A stretch of DNA of 64,000 nt. It comes from Roseovarius nubinhibens ISM (GTDB lineage: Bacteria > Pseudomonadota > Alphaproteobacteria > Rhodobacterales > Rhodobacteraceae). Below are positions 35,229 through 45,116 of the stretch, one piece after another. The position numbers and the translations under genes are program-made. The first letter of the stretch is position 1; every line of letters begins with the position of its first letter. The stretch covers positions 1,903,778-1,967,777 of the forward strand of contig NZ_CH724156.1 of the NCBI RefSeq assembly GCF_000152625.1, read 5' to 3'. A model generated the notes under the pieces. That model made no database searches. It saw nothing but the letters and a program-made list of their open reading frames with translations, and was not told the DNA's origin.

Positions 35229-35350
35229 GTCTTTGGTCCTTGCGGCGGATGATTCACTGAATTTCCCGCGTTATGCACCAGTTTTCGCGCCACGGGTAGG
35301 GGCGAGGCGCCTGTGCGGCACTGTGGCGGGTTTTGGGATGAAGGGGTGTA

Positions 35351-35450
35351 GGTGAGAGGCTGGACAACGACCCAAGCGGGGCTCGTTACGGCTGCTTCCT
35401 TCCGGACCTGACCGGGTTGGCGAGGTGCCTGCCCGCGCCAACCTCTCACC
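35351..35450 (-). ncRNA. ffs: Signal recognition particle RNA (4.5S, small bacterial type)
   Basis: On the minus strand the conserved hexaloop and symmetric-loop region GGTCAGGTCCGGAAGGAAGC, followed by AGCCGTAACGAG, is present. The ends pair perfectly: GGTGAGAGG at the 5' end against CCTCTCACC at the 3' end. The length of 100 nt fits the short Alu-less SRP RNA of proteobacteria. It binds Ffh and targets membrane proteins to the translocon. A good promoter lies immediately upstream. Confidence 0.97.
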
Positions 35451-35454
35451 GGGC

Positions 35455-35483
35455 TATGTAGTGGCAACGGGTCCCGAGTGCAA
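35455..35483 (-). promoter_or_regulatory. Promoter of the SRP RNA gene
   Basis: On the minus strand TTGCAC, a 17-bp spacer and TACATA lie such that transcription would start about 5 nt downstream, at the first paired base of the RNA. Confidence 0.7.
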
Positions 35484-35505
35484 GACGGGAGTGGGGGGAC
35501 GGGGG

Positions 35506-37419
35506 TCAGAGCGCGAGGCGGAATTTCTGGAACCCGTCGTCGTCGAGGTCGAGGAATTCGATGCCTGCGAACCGTGGCGGCAGCGGCACATGGCGCAGCC
35601 CCGGCCCGCTGCGGCAGACCACGGTGGTGCCTGGCATCGGGCGAAAGCGCCAGACAGGGTCTTCGGGCGGGGTGATCTGGCCGGTCTCTGCCAGGTCCGC
35701 GATGATCAGGTCGCGCAAGAGCGCGCGGCTCGGCATGATCCAGCGGTCGGGCGCGATCGCGGGGAACGGCCCGCTGCCGGCGGCGCGGTAATGGTTGGTC
35801 GCGAGCAGGAAGCGGTCGTCCTCCTGAACCGGTTTGCCCTGATAGCAGAGCGCGTGGATGCGGCTCGTGCCCGGCGCGATCTCTTCGCCGGTGAGGCTGA
35901 AACGCGGCGGCTGGGCGAGGTCGATCTCATAGGTGAGCCCGTCGATCACCTCAAAGATATGGCCGGGGGCCTCGAGATTGCAGAGCTTGGCGTCGCGCGC
36001 GCCGGGGGCCACCTGCAGATAGACCAGCGCCGCGCAATCGAGCCAGTGGCGCAGCTCGCGCCCGGTGACCACCGCGCCGATGAGCGTGTTGGGGAAGGCG
36101 TAGAGATCAGCGCCGTGGCGCAGCGCCAGCGGGCCGGCGGGGATGTCGGTGAAATACTCCGGGCCGCCGCGGCCGCCGGTCTTGAACGGGGCGACGGAGG
36201 AGAGGATCGGCAGATCGGCGAGCGGGCCGCCTTCGACGGCGCGGGCCAGGGCGCGGCGCTGGGCCCCGGCGACCAGCCGTTCGGCGGGGTTGTGCCCCAG
36301 GAGCGACAGGTAGCTATGGAGCGGCGCCGAGGTGGTGCCGATGCTGCGCCGGGTCTGGGCAAGCGTCGCGTGATGGGCCGGGGTGAGCCGCGCGTCGAGC
36401 GCCGGATCGGGGGGCAGCGTCTCGGCATGATGCGGCGCGACGGGCAAGGCCCGGGCGGTGGCCGCGCAGAGCCGCCAGCGATCGTCACGGCGCAGCAGGT
36501 CAAACTCGATCACCCCGAGATGCGAGCCGCGAAACCCGGGCATCACCGTGGCGGTGCCGTTGATCCGGCCCCGGCTTTCATCGATCTCTGTGCCGGGGGC
36601 GGCCAGAGCCTTGCCGCCGGGAAAGACGTCATGGATGTGACCGGTCACCAGCCCGTCGATCCCGGGGATGCGCGACAGCGGCAGGGCGGCGTTTTCCAAC
36701 CCGGGGAGCGAGGCCTCGGGGCCAAAGCCGGTATGGGCCAGCACGATCACCAGATCGGCCCCCTCGGCGCGCAGCGCCGGGACCAGCCGTTCGGCGATGT
36801 CGGTCATATCGGTGCAGGTGATATGGCCGTCGAGATGATGCCTGTCCCAGGTCAGGATCTGCGGCGGCACCAGGCTCAGCAGTCCGATGGTCAGCGGATA
36901 GGTCGCGCCCGAGGCGCAGGTGACATCGCGGTGCAGCAGCAGTTGCGAGGCCCAAAACCGGTCCTCTTCGCGCGCCGGGGTCAGATTGCTCGCCACATAG
37001 GGAAAGCGGGCCTGACCCGTGGCGCGTTGCAGCCAGGCGAGGCCGAAGTTGAATTCATGATTGCCGAGACCCGCCGCGTCATAGCCAAGCGCATTCATCG
37101 CGTCGATGATCGGGTTGAGCGTGTCCTCGGAGGGGGTGTCGGGGGCGGTGTCGGGGGCCGGGGTCCGCGAGAAATCCGACAGCGGCGTGCCCTGCAGCAT
37201 GTCGCCATTGTCGACGAGCAGCGTGTTCGCGGTCTCGGTCCGGAGCCGTTTGATCAGCGTCGCGAGCCGCGACAGCCCATAGGGCTGATCCGCCTGATCG
37301 GTGAAGTAATCATAGGGGAGCAAATTGGCGTGCACATCGGATGTGGCCATCAGACGAAACAGGGCGCGATCCTGCACCTCGGTGTCTGTGGTCGGTGTGA
37401 TACACGATGCAATCATCAA
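35506..37419 (-). CDS. CpdB-like 2',3'-cyclic-nucleotide phosphodiesterase/3'-nucleotidase
   Basis: 637 residues. The metallophosphatase domain shows MATSDVHANLLPYDY, VDNGDMLQGTPLSD, GLGNHEFNFGL and VTGHIHDVFPG. The C-terminal 5'-nucleotidase domain ends with LATNHYRAAGSGPFPAI. The family hydrolyses 2',3'-cyclic nucleotides and 3'-nucleotides to nucleosides, usually in the periplasm for nucleotide scavenging. Here the N-terminus (MMIASCITPTTDTEVQDR) does not look like a signal peptide, so export is doubtful or the true start differs. Upstream is an AT-rich spacer shared with the divergent nudC. Confidence 0.88.
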   Translation of the reverse strand: MMIASCITPTTDTEVQDRALFRLMATSDVHANLLPYDYFTDQADQPYGLSRLATLIKRLRTETANTLLVDNGDMLQGTPLSDFSRTPAPDTAPDTPSEDTLNPIIDAMNALGYDAAGLGNHEFNFGLAWLQRATGQARFPYVASNLTPAREEDRFWASQLLLHRDVTCASGATYPLTIGLLSLVPPQILTWDRHHLDGHITCTDMTDIAERLVPALRAEGADLVIVLAHTGFGPEASLPGLENAALPLSRIPGIDGLVTGHIHDVFPGGKALAAPGTEIDESRGRINGTATVMPGFRGSHLGVIEFDLLRRDDRWRLCAATARALPVAPHHAETLPPDPALDARLTPAHHATLAQTRRSIGTTSAPLHSYLSLLGHNPAERLVAGAQRRALARAVEGGPLADLPILSSVAPFKTGGRGGPEYFTDIPAGPLALRHGADLYAFPNTLIGAVVTGRELRHWLDCAALVYLQVAPGARDAKLCNLEAPGHIFEVIDGLTYEIDLAQPPRFSLTGEEIAPGTSRIHALCYQGKPVQEDDRFLLATNHYRAAGSGPFPAIAPDRWIMPSRALLRDLIIADLAETGQITPPEDPVWRFRPMPGTTVVCRSGPGLRHVPLPPRFAGIEFLDLDDDGFQKFRLAL

Positions 37420-37595
37420 GGTAGTGGCTCGCAGTCAAACAAATTGTGACAAAATCGGAACGTAAGCTATCCTGAAGCTATCATCTATTTAGTATCAATC
37501 AATCGAAAGTTGTAGGCGTTTATTCTGGTATAAATTTTATTCCATAAATGTTTAGGTCGTAGAACGAAGACGCCGAAAACCGGTGCGGGGGCAGG
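37420..37595. other. AT-rich divergent spacer between cpdB-like gene and nudC
   Basis: Most of these 176 bp are far more AT-rich than the surroundings (for example ATCATCTATTTAGTATCAAT). It must hold the promoters for both genes. I see no convincing operator or small gene. Confidence 0.5.
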
Positions 37596-38579
37596 ATGAA
37601 ACATGCGGAAGAGGTGACATTTGGCGGCGCCGGTCTCGACCGGTTGGCGCTGTTGCGTGAGGATGCCGAGGCCCTCGCGGAGGCGATTGCGCAGCGCGGC
37701 GCGGAGGTCATCCTTCTGTGGCGGGGCAAGCCTCTGGTGGAGGATGACAGCCTGTCGCGGCTGTGCCGTTTGCCGGTGGATCACCCGGTGGTGACGGCGG
37801 CCGGGGCGGTGGGCGCGGCGCGCTATCTGCTCGGGGCCGAGACGGCGGAGGGGCCGGTGATTCTGGCGCAGGATATCTCGGACTGGGAGCCGGCCGGGCA
37901 GGACGCGATCCTGCCGGATGTGTTTCTCGACGAGACCTTGCAGCATCATCCCGAACTGCCGCGTGCCAGCGGTTTTGCCGAGCTGCGGCGGCTGATGGCG
38001 CGGCTGAGCCGGGTCGATGCCGAGCTGGTGGCGATGGCCAAGGCGCTGCATAGCTGGCACGAGAGCCACGGGTTCTGTGCCGCCTGCGGCGCGCGCAGCG
38101 TGATGAGCAAGGGCGGCTGGCAACGCGATTGCCCGGCCTGCAAGAAGCCGCATTTCCCGCGCACCGATCCGGTGGTGATCATGCTGATCACCCGGGGCAA
38201 TTCGGTGCTGATGGGGCGGTCGCCGGGCTGGCCCGAGCGGATGTATTCGCTGCTCGCGGGGTTTGTCGAGCCGGGCGAGACGATCGAGGCGGCGGTGCGC
38301 CGCGAGGTCTATGAAGAGACGCAGATCGAGGTCGGCGCGGTCGGCTATCTGGCGAGCCAGCCTTGGCCCTTTCCGACCTCGCTGATGATCGGCTGTCGCG
38401 GTGAGGCGCTCAGCGAAGAGATCACCATCGACCCGAAAGAGATCGAGGATGCGCTCTGGGTGCCGCGCGAGGAGATCATGCAGGCGATGGCGGGGGATCA
38501 CCCCCGGATTGCCGCCGCGAGAAAAGGCGCAATTGCGCATTTTCTGCTGCGCAACTGGCTTGCGGACCGGCTGGAATGA
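37596..38579 (+). CDS. nudC: NAD(+)/NADH diphosphatase NudC (RNA deNADding)
   Basis: 327 residues. A Zn-ribbon (CAACGARS then CPACKKPHFPR) precedes the Nudix box GFVEPGETIEAAVRREVYEETQIEVG, and the NADH-specific SQPWPFPTSLM motif follows. The enzyme cleaves NAD(H) to NMN(H) and AMP and can remove NAD caps from RNA. The ATG at 37596 has GGGGCAGG upstream. The N-terminal region is divergent, as usual for the family. Confidence 0.95.
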   Translation: MKHAEEVTFGGAGLDRLALLREDAEALAEAIAQRGAEVILLWRGKPLVEDDSLSRLCRLPVDHPVVTAAGAVGAARYLLGAETAEGPVILAQDISDWEPAGQDAILPDVFLDETLQHHPELPRASGFAELRRLMARLSRVDAELVAMAKALHSWHESHGFCAACGARSVMSKGGWQRDCPACKKPHFPRTDPVVIMLITRGNSVLMGRSPGWPERMYSLLAGFVEPGETIEAAVRREVYEETQIEVGAVGYLASQPWPFPTSLMIGCRGEALSEEITIDPKEIEDALWVPREEIMQAMAGDHPRIAAARKGAIAHFLLRNWLADRLE

Positions 38580-38622
38580 AGCGAAAATACCGACATAACA
38601 GTATTTGGGGCATGACCGATCC

Positions 38623-39090
38623 ATGAAATTTTCGTCAAAGGAAGATGTCGAGGCGCCGATTGATTTCGTCTTCGCGCAAGTGTCGGATTTCGCCTCTCTT
38701 GAACGGTCGGCCCTGCGGCGCGGCGCCGAGGTGCAGCGGGTCGATGACCTGACGTCGGCAGGGGCCGGGATGGCCTGGGACGCGGCGTTCGAATTTCGCG
38801 GCAAGCGGCGGCAGACGCGGCTCGAGCTGGTGGAGTATGACGCGCCCAACGCGATGAATTTCCTATCGACCTCGCAGGCGCTGACGGCGGATGTGGCGGT
38901 CGAGCTGGTGGCGCTGTCGCGCAAACGGACCCGGCTGCAGATGACCATCGACCTGAAGCCGCAGAACCTGTCGGCGCGGCTCTTGGTGCAATCGCTGAAA
39001 CTGGCGCGCGGGTCGATCAAGCGCAAGTTCGACAAGCGCATGGTGGGCTTTGCCCGCGACATCGAACAGCGCCACGCGCGCTCTGCCTGA
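38623..39090 (+). CDS. SRPBCC family protein
   Basis: 155 residues from the ATG at 38623; a TTG six codons upstream is less likely. It opens MKFSSKEDVEAPIDFVFAQVSDFASLERSALRRG, typical of START/Bet v 1-like ligand-binding domains in this group, and ends with a basic helical segment (SIKRKFDKRMVGFARDIEQRH). The ligand is unknown. It follows nudC on the same strand with 43 bp between, so co-transcription is possible. Confidence 0.8.
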   Translation: MKFSSKEDVEAPIDFVFAQVSDFASLERSALRRGAEVQRVDDLTSAGAGMAWDAAFEFRGKRRQTRLELVEYDAPNAMNFLSTSQALTADVAVELVALSRKRTRLQMTIDLKPQNLSARLLVQSLKLARGSIKRKFDKRMVGFARDIEQRHARSA

Positions 39091-39204
39091 GCGGGGCGCG
39101 GGGCGGTCTTTGTGGGGCTGCCCGTGCGGGTTCATGACGACGTGCTTTAGGCCGGCCAAACACATCCAACAGAACAAACCGGGCGCTTGCATCAGCCAAA
39201 TCGC

Positions 39205-39223
39205 CAGCCCAAGGGAGGGGCTG
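39205..39223 (-). terminator. Hairpin downstream of pheA
   Basis: CAGCCC pairs with GGGCTG around 7 nt, about 22 nt after the pheA stop on the minus strand. The following sequence has only a short T stretch, so it is a weak candidate. Confidence 0.4.
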
Positions 39224-39245
39224 ACGATGGCTCAGCCGCGTTGGG

Positions 39246-40079
39246 TCAGCCGCGTCGGGGGTCGGCGGGGTAGACGCCGAGGATTTTCACTTCGGTGGTG
39301 AAATAATCCAGCTCGTCCAGCGCGCGGGCCACGGCGGCGTCTTCGGGGTGGCCTTCGATATCGGCATAGAACTGGGTCGCGGTGAAGGTGTCGCCGACCA
39401 TGTAGCTTTCCAGCTTGGTCATGTTGATGCCATTGGTCGCAAAGCCGCCCATCGCCTTGTAGAGCGCGGCGGGGATGTTGCGGACCTGGAACACAAAGCT
39501 GGTGATCATGCCGTGATCGCCGCGCTCGCTGTGATCGGGATCGCGGGACATGACGACGAAACGGGTGGTGTTGTTGCCCTCGTCCTCGATGTCGCGGGCG
39601 AGCACCTCGAGACCGTAGATCTCGCCGGCCAGCTCGCTCGCCAGAGCGGCGCGGTGGGGCAGCGCATCCTCGGCCACCTGACGCGCCGAGCCGGCGGTGT
39701 CGGCGCCGGTGACGCGGCGGATGTTGTGCTTGGCGAGGAAGTTGCGGCATTGGCCCAAGAGCATCGTGTGGCTCATCGCCTCGCGCACCTCTGAGAGCGG
39801 CACGCCGGGCAGCGCCATCAGCGCGATGCGCACCCGCACGAAGGCCTCGTTGATGATATGGAGACCGGATTCGGGCAGCAGATGGTGAATATCGGCGACC
39901 CGACCGAAGGTCGAGTTTTCCACCGGCAGCATCGCCAGCTCGGCCTCGCCCGAGCGCACGGCCTCGATCGCATCCTCAAAGGTGCGGCAGGGCAGCGGCG
40001 TCATATCGGGGTAGGTGTCGCGGCAGGCCTGGTGCGAATAGGCACCCAGTTCGCCCTGAAAGGCTATGGTTCCGGTCAT
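39246..40079 (-). CDS. pheA: Prephenate dehydratase
   Basis: 277 residues, the monofunctional form. It converts prephenate to phenylpyruvate in phenylalanine synthesis. IAFQGELGAYSHQA and VENSTFGRVADIHHLL form the active-site cleft, and NNTTRFVVMSR contains the catalytic TRF. The C-terminal ACT domain (SFVFQVRNIPAALYKAMGGF) binds phenylalanine for feedback control; its usual ESRP motif reads ESYM here. The start at 40079 matches homologues. It is divergent from the cytochrome c gene, with 119 bp between. Confidence 0.95.
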   Translation of the reverse strand: MTGTIAFQGELGAYSHQACRDTYPDMTPLPCRTFEDAIEAVRSGEAELAMLPVENSTFGRVADIHHLLPESGLHIINEAFVRVRIALMALPGVPLSEVREAMSHTMLLGQCRNFLAKHNIRRVTGADTAGSARQVAEDALPHRAALASELAGEIYGLEVLARDIEDEGNNTTRFVVMSRDPDHSERGDHGMITSFVFQVRNIPAALYKAMGGFATNGINMTKLESYMVGDTFTATQFYADIEGHPEDAAVARALDELDYFTTEVKILGVYPADPRRG

Positions 40080-40198
40080 GGCGGTCTCTTGATTGTTGCA
40101 GCCCGGGGTCGGGCAATTCGTCGCGCAAACTATACCTTGCACCCGGCTAGGGGAAGCGGATAGATACCCCGCAACAGATATGCAATGGAAGCGGGCCA

Positions 40199-40720
40199 AT
40201 GTTCGATACTATGACATTCACCAAGATCCTCGGCGGGTTTTGCGGAGCTTTCCTGATTTTCCTGCTGGGGAAATGGGCGGCCGAGACGATCTATCACACC
40301 GGCGGTGGCCATGGTGAGGGCGAGCACGCCCAAGGCTATGCCATCGAAGTGGCGAGCGCCGAAGACGCAGGTGGCGGCGAAGACGGCCCCTCTTTCGAAG
40401 AGCTGATGGCCTCGGCCGATGCCAGCAAGGGCGCGAAAGTCTTTGGCAAGTGCAAAGCCTGTCACAAGCTCGAAGATGGTGCGAATGCGACCGGTCCTTA
40501 TCTCTACGGTGTTGTGGGCCGTGCCGTGGCCTCGGCCGATGGCTTTGGCTATTCCGGGTCGCTCAAGCCGGTGGCCGACACCTGGACGCCTGAGAACCTG
40601 AACCATTTCCTCGAGAGCCCCAAAGGCTTTGCCCCGGGCACGACGATGAGCTTTTCCGGTCTGAAAAAGGCCGAGGATCGCGCCAACCTGATCGCCTATC
40701 TCGAAAGCGTCGGTGGCTGA
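40199..40720 (+). CDS. Membrane-anchored c-type cytochrome (CycM / cytochrome c-y type)
   Basis: 173 residues. An uncleaved N-terminal membrane helix (GFCGAFLIFLLGKW) is followed by a Gly/His/Ala linker of about 35 residues and a class I cytochrome c domain. The haem site is CKACHK, and the likely methionine ligand is in GTTMSFSGL. It resembles cytochrome c-y/CycM, which carries electrons from the bc1 complex to terminal oxidases without leaving the membrane. A clear terminator follows, so it is monocistronic. Confidence 0.92.
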   Translation: MFDTMTFTKILGGFCGAFLIFLLGKWAAETIYHTGGGHGEGEHAQGYAIEVASAEDAGGGEDGPSFEELMASADASKGAKVFGKCKACHKLEDGANATGPYLYGVVGRAVASADGFGYSGSLKPVADTWTPENLNHFLESPKGFAPGTTMSFSGLKKAEDRANLIAYLESVGG

Positions 40721-40750
40721 TCGGTCGCCTCGGAGACCTGAGTGTTTGAG

Positions 40751-40782
40751 AACCGCCCGGCCTGCACGCCGGGCGGTTTTTT
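40751..40782 (+). terminator. Intrinsic terminator of the cytochrome c gene
   Basis: AACCGCCCGGC pairs perfectly with GCCGGGCGGTT around a 6-nt loop, followed by a T-run. Confidence 0.92.
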
Positions 40783-40916
40783 CTTGGGCCAATAGGGTGA
40801 TACTTGCCGATCGGGGCGGTGACAGGGGGAATGTCGCTTGATTGTCCCTAGGTCACGGATTTAGCTTGCAAAGACAGTGACTGAGGCCAAATCAATCCCC
40901 AAAGGGAGGAAAGTTC

Positions 40917-42908
40917 ATGACGGCATCGACAAACGCGCTCACAGGGGCCCGGAGTATGGGGCGGACTTGGGTGGCGAGGGGGCTTGGCGCCGCGATGCTG
41001 GGGATTGGGGTCTTCCTTGCCGGGGGTCATGCGGGGAGCATGGCGCAGGCGCAGAGCGCGGATGCCGCCGCCGAGACATCAGAGGCCTCTGAGGTCGAGA
41101 TCATCAAGACCCATGGCTATTCCTATTTCGGCAATCTGAGCTATCCGGCGGATTATCCGCATTTCAACTACGTCAATCCCGACGCGCCCAAGGGCGGCGA
41201 GATTTCCCTCGCCCTGAGCGGCACGTTTGATTCGATGAACCCCTATACGCGGCTGGGCCGGGCCGGGGCGCTGTCGACGGTGATGTATGAGAGCCTGCTG
41301 GGTCAGGTGCTGGCCGGCAGCGGTGCCTTGCCCGCCGATCAGGAAGACGAGATGTACGGGCTCTTGGCCGAGAGCCTCGAATATCCGGTGACCAAGGATT
41401 GGGTGATCTTTCACATGCGCCCCGAGGCGCGGTTTTCCGACGGCACGCCGGTCACCGCCCATGATGTGGCCTTCAGCCACAATCTGCTGCTCGATCAGGG
41501 GCTCAAATCCTATGCGGAGGCGGTGCGCAAACGCATCCCCAAGGTCGAGGTTCTCGACGATCACACGATCAAGTTCTACTTTGCCGAAGGCATCTCGCGG
41601 CGCAGCCTGATCGATCAGGTCGGCACGGTGCCGGTCTGGTCCAAGGCCTGGTACGAGGAGACCGGCGCGCGGCTCGACGAATCGCGGATGGAGATTTCGC
41701 CGGGCTCGGGGCCCTATATGCTCGAAGAGGCCGATCCGCCGCGGCGCATCACCTACAAGCGCAACCCGGACTATTGGGGCTGGGACCTGCCGATCAACAA
41801 GGGCCGGCATAATTTCGACCGTATCCGGCTCGATTATTTCGGCAATTCCGACAGCGCCTTTGCCGCGTTCCGGGCGGGCGAGGTGACCTTCCGCACCGAG
41901 AGCGACGCCAAGCAATGGGCGAGCTTTTACGATTTCCCGGCGATCGAGAAGGGCTGGGTCAAGCGCGAGGAGCTGGCCAATGGGCAGCCGCCGGCGATGA
42001 CGGGCATCGTGTTCAACCTCGGGTCGGACGTGTTCAAAGACCGTCGGGTGCGCGAGGCGGTGGCGCTGGGGTTCAATTTCGAATGGACCAATAAATCGCT
42101 CAACTTCGGTCTCTATGAACAGCAGCGGTCCTTTGCGACCGGCACCCATCTCGAGGCGCAGGGCGTGCCCGAGGGCGAGGAAAAGGCGTTTCTCGAAGGG
42201 TTAGCGGCCGAACTGCCCGAGACGGTGCTGACCGAGGCGCCCTGGGAGCCGCATGTGTCGGACCCGGATCGGCTCGTCACCCGCAAGACCCTGCGGCAGG
42301 CGATGAAGCTCTTGGATGAGGCGGGCTGGCCCGTGGGGGCGGATGGCAAGCGTCAGAACGCCAAGGGCGAGCCGCTGCGCATTGATTTCCTGGCCTCGGC
42401 CAATGCCGATGCGAGCGACCGGGCGCTGGCGGAAAACTATATCTCGAACCTCGAGAAGATGGGGATCGATGCGCGGCTCGAGATTGTCGATGCGGCGCAA
42501 TACACCAAACGCGAGCGGGACCGGGATTATGATCTGGTCTTTGACGGCTATCCGGCGCTCACCGGCACTGGCACCGGGCTGGCCCAGCGCTTTGGCTCGG
42601 AGGCGGCGGAATATTCGCTCTTTAACCCGGCGGGGCTTGCCAGTCCGGTGGTCGATGAGATCATCGAGAAATCGCTGCTCACTGAGAGTCAGGAAGAAGA
42701 AGACATGACCGTGCGCGCCCTCGACCGGGTGCTGCGGCATGAGTTCTTTGTCCTGCCCACCGGCTATGCGCCCGATTACTGGGTCGCCTATTGGGATATG
42801 TATGGCCATCCCGAGCCGCAGCCGCCCTATGCGCTGGGGGCGCTCGATTTCTGGTGGTATGATGCGGAGAAGGCCGCGGCGCTCAAGTCCGCTGGCGCAG
42901 TGAGGTAA
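40917..42908 (+). CDS. yejA: Peptide ABC transporter substrate-binding protein, YejA-like
   Basis: 663 residues of the SBP_bac_5 family. A signal peptide with a hydrophobic core ([14 protein letters not shown]) ends near AQAQS. The mature part starts with [29 protein letters not shown], characteristic of YejA-like proteins. The yejABEF system of enteric bacteria imports microcin C and peptides. AAAGGGAGGAAAGTTC precedes the ATG. It heads a four-gene operon with yejB, yejE and yejF. Confidence 0.93.
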   Translation: MTASTNALTGARSMGRTWVARGLGAAMLGIGVFLAGGHAGSMAQAQSADAAAETSEASEVEIIKTHGYSYFGNLSYPADYPHFNYVNPDAPKGGEISLALSGTFDSMNPYTRLGRAGALSTVMYESLLGQVLAGSGALPADQEDEMYGLLAESLEYPVTKDWVIFHMRPEARFSDGTPVTAHDVAFSHNLLLDQGLKSYAEAVRKRIPKVEVLDDHTIKFYFAEGISRRSLIDQVGTVPVWSKAWYEETGARLDESRMEISPGSGPYMLEEADPPRRITYKRNPDYWGWDLPINKGRHNFDRIRLDYFGNSDSAFAAFRAGEVTFRTESDAKQWASFYDFPAIEKGWVKREELANGQPPAMTGIVFNLGSDVFKDRRVREAVALGFNFEWTNKSLNFGLYEQQRSFATGTHLEAQGVPEGEEKAFLEGLAAELPETVLTEAPWEPHVSDPDRLVTRKTLRQAMKLLDEAGWPVGADGKRQNAKGEPLRIDFLASANADASDRALAENYISNLEKMGIDARLEIVDAAQYTKRERDRDYDLVFDGYPALTGTGTGLAQRFGSEAAEYSLFNPAGLASPVVDEIIEKSLLTESQEEEDMTVRALDRVLRHEFFVLPTGYAPDYWVAYWDMYGHPEPQPPYALGALDFWWYDAEKAAALKSAGAVR

Positions 42909-42915
42909 GCCGCCA

Positions 42916-44004
42916 ATGGGGGCCTATATTCTTCGCAGGCTGTTGCTGATCATTCCGACGCTTCTCGGGATCATGGTCATCAACTTTGCCTTGGTGCAAT
43001 TCGTCCCCGGCGGGCCGGTGGAGCAGATCATCGCCAATATGCAGGGCGAGGGTGACGCGTTTTCGAGCATCTCCGGCGGGGCGGGGGACACCACCACCAC
43101 GGCGGGCGAGTTCGAGAACGAAGGCTATCTCGGTGCACGCGGTCTGCCGCCCGAGTTCATCAAGGAGCTCGAGGCGCAGTTCGGTCTCGACAAACCGCCG
43201 CTCGAGCGGTTCCTCAATATGATGTGGAACTACATGCGGTTCGATTTCGGCGAGAGCTATTTCCGCAAAGTGTCGGTGACCGATCTGGTGCTGGAAAAGC
43301 TGCCGGTGTCGATCACGCTCGGCCTGTGGTCGACGCTTTTGGCCTATCTCATTTCGATCCCTCTCGGCATTCGCAAGGCGGTGCATGATGGATCGCGCTT
43401 TGACACCTGGACGAGCGGCGTGATCATCGCGGCCTATGCCATCCCGTCCTTTCTGTTCGCGGTGCTGTTGCTGGTGCTCTTTGCCGGGGGCAGTCATTGG
43501 CAGATATTCCCGCTGCGTGGGCTGACTTCGGACAATTTCGAAGAGCTGACCCTCCTGGGCAAGGTGGGCGATTACCTGTGGCATATCGTGCTGCCGGTGA
43601 CCGCCATGCTGATCGGCAGTTTCGCGACGCTGACCCTGCTCACCAAGAACAGCTTTCTCGACGAGATCAAGAAACACTATGTGATGACGGCGCGGGCCAA
43701 GGGGCTTAGCGAGAGCCGGGTCATGTATGGCCATGTCTTTCGCAATGCGATGCTCATTGTGATCGCGGGCTTTCCGGCGGTGTTCATCGGCGTGTTTTTT
43801 GGCGGCAGCCTTCTCATCGAGACGATCTTCACGCTCGATGGGCTGGGGCGGCTTGGCTATGAGGCGGCGGTGGGGCGTGACTATCCGGTGATGTTCGGCA
43901 CGCTGTTCATCTTTGGCCTGATCAGCCTCGTGGTCGGCATTCTCAGCGACCTGATGTATGTGCTGGTCGATCCGCGCATCGATTTCGACCGGCGGGAGGG
44001 ATGA
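42916..44004 (+). CDS. yejB: Peptide ABC transporter permease, YejB-like
   Basis: 362 residues with about six membrane helices. The N-terminus ([34 protein letters not shown]) and the coupling loop near [23 protein letters not shown] are typical of DppB/YejB permeases. The first periplasmic loop carries a YejB-type insertion ([20 protein letters not shown]). It starts 7 nt after yejA and overlaps yejE by 4 nt. Confidence 0.94.
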   Translation: MGAYILRRLLLIIPTLLGIMVINFALVQFVPGGPVEQIIANMQGEGDAFSSISGGAGDTTTTAGEFENEGYLGARGLPPEFIKELEAQFGLDKPPLERFLNMMWNYMRFDFGESYFRKVSVTDLVLEKLPVSITLGLWSTLLAYLISIPLGIRKAVHDGSRFDTWTSGVIIAAYAIPSFLFAVLLLVLFAGGSHWQIFPLRGLTSDNFEELTLLGKVGDYLWHIVLPVTAMLIGSFATLTLLTKNSFLDEIKKHYVMTARAKGLSESRVMYGHVFRNAMLIVIAGFPAVFIGVFFGGSLLIETIFTLDGLGRLGYEAAVGRDYPVMFGTLFIFGLISLVVGILSDLMYVLVDPRIDFDRREG

Positions 44005-45116
44005 GCATGTTCAACCCGTCCCCCCTGACCCGCAGGCGCTGGCGCAATTTCTGCCGCAACCGGCGCGCCTATTGGTCGCTCATCCTGTTCAGCGTGATTT
44101 TCTCGATCACGCTGATGGCCGAGTTCGTCGCCAATGACAAACCGATCCTCGTGCAATATCGCGGCGAGTACCGGATGCCGATTTTCAAATTCTACCCTGA
44201 GACCGCCTTTGGCGGGGATTTCCAGACCGAGGCGATCTATCGTGATCCCGAGGTGGAATGTCTCATCGTCTCGGGCGGGCTTGATGCCTGTTTCGACGAC
44301 CCGGAAGGGGTGATCGAGGACGCGCAGGATGGCGAGGTCGCGGGCGAGGCGATCGAGAAGGGCTGGACGCTCTGGCCGATCATTCCCTATTCCTACGATA
44401 CGGCGGTGGACCGGCCCGGCGCGGCGCCTTTGCCGCGCAATAGCGAAAATTGGCTCGGCACCGATGACACCAAGCGCGATGTCATGGCGCGGGTGATCTA
44501 TGGCTTTCGCCTGTCGGTGCTGTTCGCGCTGATCGTCACCGCGCTGTCGACGGTGATTGGCGTGCTGGCCGGGGCGGTGCAGGGCTATTTCGGCGGGTGG
44601 GTCGATCTGGTGTTTCAGCGGGCGATCGAAATCTGGAGCTCGACCCCGCAGCTCTATGTGATCATCATCCTGTTTTCGATCCTGCCGCGAAGTTTCTGGC
44701 TCTTGGTGGGGATCACCGTGCTCTTTGGCTGGATGGCGCTGGTGGGGGTGGTGCGGGCCGAGTTCCTGCGCGCCCGCAACCTCGAATATGTGCGCGCGGC
44801 CAAGGCGCTCGGTGTTGGGAACCTGCGCATCATGATGCGCCATATGCTGCCCAATGCGATGGTGGCGACGCTCACCATGCTGCCCTTTATCATCACCGGC
44901 ACGATTGCCCTTTTGGCAATGCTCGATTTCCTTGGCTTCGGTCTGCCGAGCTCGGCCCCGAGCCTCGGCGAGTTGACCCGCCAGGCGCAGTTTAACCTGC
45001 AGGCGCCCTGGCTCGCCTTTACCGCCTTTTTCACCTTTGCCATCATGCTGTCGCTTCTGGTCTTCATCTTTGAAGGCGTGCGGGATGCGTTTGACCCGAG
45101 GAAGACATTCGAATGA
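44001..45116 (+). CDS. yejE: Peptide ABC transporter permease, YejE-like
   Basis: 371 residues. An N-terminal helix ([17 protein letters not shown]) is followed by a large periplasmic insertion of about 100 residues (including [21 protein letters not shown]). The remaining five helices hold the EAA-type loop [26 protein letters not shown]. The long loop distinguishes YejE from DppC. The start overlaps the yejB stop (ATGA); a second ATG follows two codons later. The end overlaps yejF. Confidence 0.94.
   Translation: MSMFNPSPLTRRRWRNFCRNRRAYWSLILFSVIFSITLMAEFVANDKPILVQYRGEYRMPIFKFYPETAFGGDFQTEAIYRDPEVECLIVSGGLDACFDDPEGVIEDAQDGEVAGEAIEKGWTLWPIIPYSYDTAVDRPGAAPLPRNSENWLGTDDTKRDVMARVIYGFRLSVLFALIVTALSTVIGVLAGAVQGYFGGWVDLVFQRAIEIWSSTPQLYVIIILFSILPRSFWLLVGITVLFGWMALVGVVRAEFLRARNLEYVRAAKALGVGNLRIMMRHMLPNAMVATLTMLPFIITGTIALLAMLDFLGFGLPSSAPSLGELTRQAQFNLQAPWLAFTAFFTFAIMLSLLVFIFEGVRDAFDPRKTFE

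Noticed and set aside
38588-38603. A possible sixth copy of the phased element (TACCGAC before the SRPBCC gene)
   Set aside because: Only one heptamer is intact and the next similar word is not at 11-bp spacing.
39228-39301. A 24-codon plus-strand frame with a good ribosome-binding-like AAGGGAGGGG
   Set aside because: It runs into the 3' end of pheA antisense; the purine run is one arm of a hairpin after pheA. Too short and repetitive (Arg/Gly) to support.
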